From Methylobacter sp. (GTDB taxonomy: Bacteria; Pseudomonadota; Gammaproteobacteria; Methylococcales; Methylomonadaceae): DNA of 64,000 nt. Positions 57,344-64,000 of this stretch are shown here, piece by piece. Made by a program: the position numbers and the translations under genes. The DNA lies in the NCBI GenBank assembly GCA_026399025.1, contig JAPLRU010000114.1:62001-126000 (forward strand), in the 5' to 3' direction. Every line of letters begins with the position of its first letter. The first letter of the stretch is position 1. The notes under the pieces were generated by a model, which saw only the letters and a list, made by a program, of their open reading frames with translations, had not been told where the DNA came from and searched no databases.

Positions 57344-57353
57344 GGGGGGGGGG
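57344..57353. repeat. G10 homopolymer upstream of recB
   Basis: Ten consecutive G (C on the recB strand), 23 bases before the recB start codon, in the 5' untranslated region. Such tracts slip easily and may alter spacing of promoter or leader elements. Confidence 0.8.
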
Positions 57354-57358
57354 TAAAC

Positions 57359-57565
57359 TCAACGACATTGCTCACGCAATCCGAGCAGCGATGCATCATA
57401 CAGCAAGTCGACAGCGCTTGGAAAATGCCGGTCCGTTGTTAAAAAACGCTTGGCATCGATAAGTTTTTCACGATTTGCCGGTACTACCGAGTCAGCCTGA
57501 ATGAAGTGTGCGTTTCTTTGCAAGCCCGGTTTTTCGTTCCGATAGCCGCTACTATTAAATGGCAT
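57359..57565 (-). CDS. Possible small protein upstream of recB
   Basis: 68 codons from an ATG at 57565, reading MPFNSSGYRNEKPGLQRNAH and ending LLGLREQCR. Codon use looks coding-like in part, but no ribosome-binding site is visible and no family is recognised. It may be a remnant or chance. It is not recognisable as recC, which often stands here. Confidence 0.3.
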   Translation of the reverse strand: MPFNSSGYRNEKPGLQRNAHFIQADSVVPANREKLIDAKRFLTTDRHFPSAVDLLYDASLLGLREQCR

Positions 57566-57625
57566 AAAAACAGTTATATTTATGCTATTGTAAAATGAGC
57601 AATTGAAAACACAGGACTTCGGATT

Positions 57626-58078
57626 ATGATTATTGCTGATATTATGACCGCCAAGCCGGTGACGGTTGATATGGATACCGAGCTATTGGTGATCAAGGAA
57701 ATTTTTGATCACGTCTATTTTCATCATCTGCTGGTTGAAGATGAAACGGACAAGACCTTTGTCGGGGTGATTTCGGATCGCGATTTATTGAGCGCTATCA
57801 GCCCTTATATCCATACCGCGGCCGAAACTTGGCGCGATCAGGAAACTTTAAAAAAACGCGCCCATCAGATCATGTCGCGCCAAGTCGATACCGTGACGCC
57901 CGCAACCGATTGCAATAGTGCGGTGCAAAAAATGTTGAGTGCGGATATATCCTGTATGCCTGTGGTTGACGACAATAACGTTATTTTGGGTATCGTTACC
58001 TGGAAAGATTTCTTAACAAGCTATTTAAAACAACAGTCCCCCGAAAACTATAAACATCTGATCATGAAACAGGATTAG
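57626..58078 (+). CDS. CBS-domain pair protein
   Basis: 150 residues made of two CBS domains (about 1-68 and 80-140): IADIMTAKPVTVDMDTELL, FVGVISDRDLLSAIS, then QIMSRQVDTVTPATDC and MPVVDDNNVILGIVTWKDFL. CBS pairs bind adenine nucleotides and act as sensors or regulatory modules. Stand-alone proteins like this have no fixed target. Divergent from recB; the HDOD-GAF gene lies 95 bases downstream on the same strand and may be cotranscribed. Confidence 0.9.
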   Translation: MIIADIMTAKPVTVDMDTELLVIKEIFDHVYFHHLLVEDETDKTFVGVISDRDLLSAISPYIHTAAETWRDQETLKKRAHQIMSRQVDTVTPATDCNSAVQKMLSADISCMPVVDDNNVILGIVTWKDFLTSYLKQQSPENYKHLIMKQD

Positions 58079-58172
58079 CAATCGGTACAAGAAGTCGCAT
58101 ATATGTCGTTGTCGGCAGGAATCAATAAGGCTCAAACTGACAAGGGTTAAGGTATTCATCGTAAAAAATCAA

Positions 58173-59687
58173 ATGACATCGAACAACAATCCTTTAGAGC
58201 TCACCCTGATGGCAATGGACTCTCAGGAAATCCCGCCCAAAGCGGTTACGGAACCCCACTCGCTTGCCGAATGGACGCATGTTTTATGCACCGAAGAAAT
58301 GCCGATATTTTCTTATACCGCGTTATGCATTCACGATGTGTTGAACGATGACAGAAAAGGCGCGATGGAGCTGGCTTCTGTGATTTTGCAAGACCCGAAT
58401 CTGACGGTTAAGTTATTAAAAATCAGCAACACCCCGCATTACAACCCATCCCGCCAAAAAATGGTGACGGTATCGCGCGCCATTATTATGATCGGTTCCG
58501 AAGTCATTCGGGAATTAACGCTGGTTTGTTCGTTTTTAGAGTCCATTTTATCGTCAGTCAACAGGCAACAAGCGCATGAAGAAATCGCCCAAGCCATTCA
58601 TGCGGCGGTTCATGCAAAATATATCGCGCTTGCAATCAACGATCCATCGCCCGAGGAGATTTTTATCGCCACCTTGCTTAACCATATCGGCAGTATTTCC
58701 TTTTGGTGTTTTTGCGGCGAGCAGGGCGAGCGCATCCAAGCGCTGATCAATAAAGAGCATTACACGCGCGAAGAAGCCGAGAAACAGGTACTGGGTTTTA
58801 AGTTGATGGAATTGGGGGCCAGCTTAAGCAAAGCCTGGAAATTAGGCGGCTTGATTGAAGAAGCGATCAAACCGGCCGCATTATCCAAAAATCCCAGAGT
58901 CGGCTTGGTGCAATTGGGTTATGAAATCACCGAAGCGTTAAAAGAGGGGGTCGGTTCAAAAAAATACCAGGATTGCGTCCGGAAAGTTGAGGCGTTTACC
59001 CGGCAGCCTAAACAGGTCATCAGCGAAAAATTGCAAAATAACACCCGAACCGCATCGGATATTGCCTGTCAATTTGGCGCGACCGATGCGGCCGGGCTGC
59101 TTCAAAGCGGTCTGGATCAGGCGATTAACGCGGAAGAGCCGGTTATCGATAAAAAACAAGTGCAATTCCAGATTTCACAAGACATTACCTCGATTATCAG
59201 CGAGCAGTTTGATATTTATTTGTTGCTGAAAACGATACTTGAAGGCATTCATCGGGGTATCGGTATGGACCGGACTATTTTTTCTCTACTGCTAAGCGAT
59301 AAACAATCCCTTAAAGAAAGATTGTCGCTGGGCTGGCGCAAAGACAGCTATGACTACAAGGTCGTTTTTAATATTTCGGAAACACCGGCCAATCTTTTTT
59401 TTCATGCGATGTCCGGCACTCAAGCTTTTTGGGCCAAGCCCTCGGAACATGCCAAACTGTACACGCTCCGCGATATTAACGTGATCGGCAAAAACGAATG
59501 TTTTATGATGCCGATTTTTTCTAATAAAGTACCGATCGGCTTAATCTACGCGGATCGCAGCGTGACTAAAGAGCCGCTAACCGGAGCCGATTTAAACGCT
59601 TTTAAATACTTTGCCCAACAGGCCAACATAGGCCTGACTATTTACCGTATGCAACGTGCGGCGATGAAAAAAGACAGCAGTATTTGA
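58173..59687 (+). CDS. HDOD-GAF signalling protein
   Basis: 504 residues. An HDOD domain occupies about residues 35-240 (MELASVILQDPNLTVKLLKISN, SRAIIMIGSEVIRELTLV, IFIATLLNHIGSISFWCF). The C-terminal GAF domain (about 335-495) has ISEQFDIYLLLKTILEGIHRGIG near its start and MMPIFSNKVPIGLIYADRS near its end. No GGDEF or kinase output is attached. HDOD proteins act in stress and cyclic di-GMP signalling; the ligand of the GAF part is unknown. Convergent with aat, three bases between stops. Confidence 0.88.
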   Translation: MTSNNNPLELTLMAMDSQEIPPKAVTEPHSLAEWTHVLCTEEMPIFSYTALCIHDVLNDDRKGAMELASVILQDPNLTVKLLKISNTPHYNPSRQKMVTVSRAIIMIGSEVIRELTLVCSFLESILSSVNRQQAHEEIAQAIHAAVHAKYIALAINDPSPEEIFIATLLNHIGSISFWCFCGEQGERIQALINKEHYTREEAEKQVLGFKLMELGASLSKAWKLGGLIEEAIKPAALSKNPRVGLVQLGYEITEALKEGVGSKKYQDCVRKVEAFTRQPKQVISEKLQNNTRTASDIACQFGATDAAGLLQSGLDQAINAEEPVIDKKQVQFQISQDITSIISEQFDIYLLLKTILEGIHRGIGMDRTIFSLLLSDKQSLKERLSLGWRKDSYDYKVVFNISETPANLFFHAMSGTQAFWAKPSEHAKLYTLRDINVIGKNECFMMPIFSNKVPIGLIYADRSVTKEPLTGADLNAFKYFAQQANIGLTIYRMQRAAMKKDSSI

Positions 59688-59690
59688 CGG

Positions 59691-60386
59691 CTATTCAATA
59701 TGCCAAGCGGAAGGCTTGGCTGGGATGTCGCAGTATTGGTCGAGTAGCTTAATAAAAGCGTTCCGGTCGATTTGCCGGGCGCCGAAACTTTCCAAATGCC
59801 GGGTATGCACTTGGCAATCTATCAGCCGGTAGCCCCAAGACTGAAGCTGTTCAACCAAGGTTGCGAAGGCTACTTTGGAGGCGTCGGTTTGAGTGTGGAA
59901 CATGGATTCGCCGAAAAAAACCTGTCCCAGCGCAACCCCGTACAAGCCGCCGACCAGCTTATCGTCCTGCCAAGTTTCGACCGAATGAGCGAATCCGGCT
60001 TTATGCAGCTGATTGTAAGCCGAGTTCACGGCTGTCGTTATCCAAGTGCCGGTCGAGTCTTTGCGAGGATCGGCACAGGCCGTGATGACTTCATTAAAAG
60101 CCTGATCGAAAGTTACCGAAAAGGTAGCTTTACGCAAGGTTTTGCGCAAACTGCGGGAGATAATCAGTTGATCGGGAAACAAAACCAGGCGGGGGTCCGG
60201 CGACCACCATAAAATAGGTTCGCCGGGGTTATACCAGGGAAAGACGCCGTGCCGATAAGCGTTCAACAATCGGCTTTGGGACAGACAGCCGCCGATGGCC
60301 AGTAAGCCGTCCGGTTCGCGCAGGGCTTTAGTGACCGGAGGAAAGTCTTGCTTGGGGTTGTTCGGGTTAAGAACGGTCAACTGCAT
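59691..60386 (-). CDS. aat: Leucyl/phenylalanyl-tRNA--protein transferase
   Basis: 231 residues (E. coli 234). Adds Leu or Phe to proteins with N-terminal Lys or Arg, marking them for ClpAP degradation. Motifs: [41 protein letters not shown] near residues 47-66, [18 protein letters not shown] and [16 protein letters not shown]. Neighbour of trxB and ftsK, a frequent gammaproteobacterial arrangement. Confidence 0.96.
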   Translation of the reverse strand: MQLTVLNPNNPKQDFPPVTKALREPDGLLAIGGCLSQSRLLNAYRHGVFPWYNPGEPILWWSPDPRLVLFPDQLIISRSLRKTLRKATFSVTFDQAFNEVITACADPRKDSTGTWITTAVNSAYNQLHKAGFAHSVETWQDDKLVGGLYGVALGQVFFGESMFHTQTDASKVAFATLVEQLQSWGYRLIDCQVHTRHLESFGARQIDRNAFIKLLDQYCDIPAKPSAWHIE

Positions 60387-60484
60387 AGGTCTGAATCAAC
60401 TTAAGAGAAAGTTTAGGTCAGTCATTAAACCATAGGCCTATAACTTAATCATTACTGCAAAAAACCTAAAAACTCAAAAGAACG

Positions 60485-60531
60485 CACCACGAAGACACGA
60501 AGTTTTATTTCTTTGCGCTCTTCGTGGCGAA
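60485..60531. repeat. CACCACGAAG palindrome, copy 5 (short)
   Basis: CACCACGAAGACACGAAG and an imperfect inverse (gcgctcttcgtggcgaa) around a T-rich centre, between trxB and aat. Confidence 0.75.
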
Positions 60532-60570
60532 TAAAAAGTTTTAATCTCCTGCTTATCGGCCGTCCCGAAC

Positions 60571-61720
<1,150 letters not shown>

Positions 61721-64000
61721 ATGGCCGCTGTAATGGAAGAAAAAGCCTTTCGTGGTTTGCGTGAAGTTGCTTTATTGGGCTTTATTGCAAGCGCATTATT
61801 TTTTTTAATTTCACTGATTACCTTTAGTAACGAGGATGCGGGCTGGACCCATAGCGGATCGGTGCAGACCGTCTCTAACGCCTGCGGGGTGTTTGGCGCC
61901 TGGATCGCCGACTTCATGCTCAGCTGTTTCGGCCTGGTCGCTTACCTGTTCCCGGTCATTATCTTCTGGCAAGGTTATCTGGTTTACACTCAGGGCCGGC
62001 AAGACCGCGAAAAAACCATTATCGGGCTGCAATGGCTGGGTTCCGTAGCAACCATTGTTTCAGGCTCGGCCTTATTGAATTTGTATTTATTAAGAATAGG
62101 CATTGAACTGCCCAGCAACACCGGAGGCATTTTAGGCCAGGAAACCGGTAACGCCTTGCTGGTCGTATTCGGCAATTCGGGAGCGACGCTGCTTTTGTTA
62201 GTGGTTTTATTGGCCGGAGTGACCTTGGTGACCGGGCTGTCATGGGTTGCCCTGATCGATGTGATCGGCAAATATACCGTGTTTATCTGTAGAGCTTTGG
62301 CGAATAGCGCTGCCGTTTTGCTGCAACAACAGGCGGCCCGGCGCACCCAAGCGCTGATCGATAAGCCCGCAAAGCCGGAGCCTAAGAAAAAAATCGCGGT
62401 GAAACCCATTGCCGCTATCGAAAAGCCGATAGAAAAACCGACAGAAAAAAAGCCTGTAGAAAAATTAATAAAGACCAATCCGCCGTCTAAAAAGCAACCC
62501 GCCGTTCAATACGATGTCAGCAAAGGCGTGCTGCCTTCGCTGGAGTTACTGGATCAGCGCGACACTCGCGTTATAGGCTATTCGCAAGCCGATCTGGAAG
62601 CCATGTCGCGCTTGGTGGAAGAAATCCTGGCCGATTTTAACGTCGCCGTCGCCGTGGTCGGCTTTCATCCCGGCCCGGTTATCACCCGTTTTGAATTACA
62701 ACCTGCGGCGGGCGTTAAAGTCAGTCGTATCAGCACTTTGTCCAAGGATTTAGCCAGAGCGCTGTCGGTTACCAGCGTGCGTATCGTCGAAATCATTCCC
62801 GGTAAATCGGTGGTCGGACTTGAAATTCCGAATCGGGAACGGGAAATGGTGACTTTGCGTGAATTATTGGTGTCGGTGCCGTTCGAGCGCTCCAAATCCA
62901 TGCTGACCTTGGCGATGGGCAAAGATATTTCCGGTACGCCGATGGTGGCCGATCTGGGTAAAATGCCGCATGCGTTGGTCGCGGGCACCACCGGTTCCGG
63001 TAAGTCGGTCGCTATTAACACCATGATTCTCAGCCTGCTTTATAAAGCTAAACCGGAACAGGTGCGCTTGATCATGATCGATCCGAAGATGTTGGAATTG
63101 TCGGTTTATGAAGGCATTCCGCATTTATTGACGCCGGTCGTCACCGACATGAAAGAAGCCAGCAACGCGTTACGTTGGGCGGTTGGCGAAATGGAAAGAC
63201 GTTACAAACTGATGTCCAAAATGGGCGTTAGAAATCTTGCCGGGTTCAATCAGTTGGTGGAAGACGCGACGGCAAGAGGCGAGACCATCAGAGATCCGAT
63301 GTTTCAAATGATCACTCCGCTGGAAGAGGGCGAAGAGTACCCGACCTTAAGTACATTGCCCAGTATCGTCATCGTCATCGACGAACTAGCCGACATGATG
63401 ATGATCGTCGGCAAAAAAGTTGAAGAATTGATTGCCCGGTTGGCGCAAAAAGCCCGAGCGGCCGGTATTCACTTAATCCTCGCGACGCAACGCCCCTCGG
63501 TTGACGTATTGACCGGCCTGATTAAAGCCAACGTGCCGACCCGGATTTCATTTCAGGTGTCGTCGCGTATCGATTCGCGCACCATTCTCGATCAAGGCGG
63601 GGCCGAAGCTTTGCTCGGCAACGGCGACATGCTGTTTTTACCTTCGGGCACCAGCATTCCGATTCGCGCTCACGGCGCTTTTGTCGACGACCATGAAGTG
63701 CATCGCGTCGTTGAATTTTTAAAACAAACCGCGCCGCCTAATTATCTGGATGACATCACCCGCGAGTCCTCGGATTCCAACGATGGCGGTTACGGTGTCA
63801 GCGGCGGCGGTAGCGGTGGCGGCGATTCGGAAAGTGACGCGTTATATGACGAAGCCGTACAGTTTGTTACCGAATCCCGTAAAGCCTCAATCTCCAGCGT
63901 GCAACGGCGTTTTAAAGTCGGCTACAACCGCGCTGCAACGATGATTGAAGACATGGAAGCGGCGGGCATTGTCAGCCCTCCTGAAAGCAACGGCTCGAGA
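61721..64000 (+). CDS. ftsK: DNA translocase FtsK (C-terminus outside the window)
   Basis: 760 codons from the ATG at 61721 to the window edge, probably lacking only the last ten or so residues. Four membrane helices at the N-terminus (about 16-35, 55-85, 108-128, 145-180), a Lys/Pro linker (about 215-270), then the motor: Walker [19 protein letters not shown] near residue 420, [20 protein letters not shown] and [13 protein letters not shown]. The C-terminal gamma winged helix ([21 protein letters not shown]) is the part that recognises KOPS. Septum-anchored pump that clears chromosome dimers with XerCD. Compact type, linker much shorter than in E. coli. Confidence 0.96.
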   Translation, partial: MAAVMEEKAFRGLREVALLGFIASALFFLISLITFSNEDAGWTHSGSVQTVSNACGVFGAWIADFMLSCFGLVAYLFPVIIFWQGYLVYTQGRQDREKTIIGLQWLGSVATIVSGSALLNLYLLRIGIELPSNTGGILGQETGNALLVVFGNSGATLLLLVVLLAGVTLVTGLSWVALIDVIGKYTVFICRALANSAAVLLQQQAARRTQALIDKPAKPEPKKKIAVKPIAAIEKPIEKPTEKKPVEKLIKTNPPSKKQPAVQYDVSKGVLPSLELLDQRDTRVIGYSQADLEAMSRLVEEILADFNVAVAVVGFHPGPVITRFELQPAAGVKVSRISTLSKDLARALSVTSVRIVEIIPGKSVVGLEIPNREREMVTLRELLVSVPFERSKSMLTLAMGKDISGTPMVADLGKMPHALVAGTTGSGKSVAINTMILSLLYKAKPEQVRLIMIDPKMLELSVYEGIPHLLTPVVTDMKEASNALRWAVGEMERRYKLMSKMGVRNLAGFNQLVEDATARGETIRDPMFQMITPLEEGEEYPTLSTLPSIVIVIDELADMMMIVGKKVEELIARLAQKARAAGIHLILATQRPSVDVLTGLIKANVPTRISFQVSSRIDSRTILDQGGAEALLGNGDMLFLPSGTSIPIRAHGAFVDDHEVHRVVEFLKQTAPPNYLDDITRESSDSNDGGYGVSGGGSGGGDSESDALYDEAVQFVTESRKASISSVQRRFKVGYNRAATMIEDMEAAGIVSPPESNGSR

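Overview
The window reads as chromosome of a gammaproteobacterium. The gene order aroQ-accB-accC-prmA-dusB-fis-purH-purD, the trxB/ftsK divergence with aat, the recB-recD overlap, the two-subunit pyruvate carboxylase and the protein sequences all fit that class. A methanotroph of the order Methylococcales is my best guess; it rests on overall similarity as I remember it, since no methane oxidation gene lies in the window.

Layout. 1-1.5 kb: the start of an unknown membrane-anchored protein and a 5'-truncated TPR gene. 1.5-11.5 kb, minus strand: purine synthesis (purD, purH), fis, dusB, two small cysteine-containing proteins, rlmI, prmA, accC, accB and aroQ. 11.7-21 kb, minus strand: glycogen phosphorylase, a ParA-like ATPase, an HDOD-REC-GGDEF protein and a large hybrid histidine kinase. 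21.7-26.7 kb, minus strand: a broken Sua5-type gene, pycB, pycA and a TetR-type regulator. Across a divergent promoter with a perfect palindrome, 26.9-30.6 kb on the plus strand holds a bestrophin-type channel, a beta-carbonic anhydrase, a DUF2490 protein and a BASS-type transporter, which together suggest handling of inorganic carbon. 30.8-35.5 kb: a zinc-ribbon protein, an orphan cysD, a frameshifted bioD, a murF with an in-frame amber codon, and a small membrane protein. 36.3-45.4 kb, minus strand: trmL, a second glycogen phosphorylase, two esterases and a GGDEF/EAL sensor. 45.6-49.7 kb: a TerC-like protein, tRNA-Leu(CAG) and rnr. 49.8-51.7 kb: an AT-rich two-gene ATPase cassette bracketed by a direct repeat of the rnr 3' end. 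52.1-64 kb: recD, recB, a CBS protein, an HDOD-GAF protein, aat, trxB and nearly all of ftsK.

Two observations stand out. First, the ATPase/small-protein pair behind rnr looks like a transferred cassette: a 42-bp copy of the rnr coding end with four mismatches lies immediately downstream of it. A defence role is a plausible hypothesis. Second, the intergenic spaces between 29 and 42 kb carry at least seven copies of a modular multi-hairpin element. Its stems change sequence while keeping pairing, and several copies sit inside other palindromic repeats. Several genes are damaged (Sua5-type gene, bioD, murF, TPR gene), so this is also a region of gene decay.
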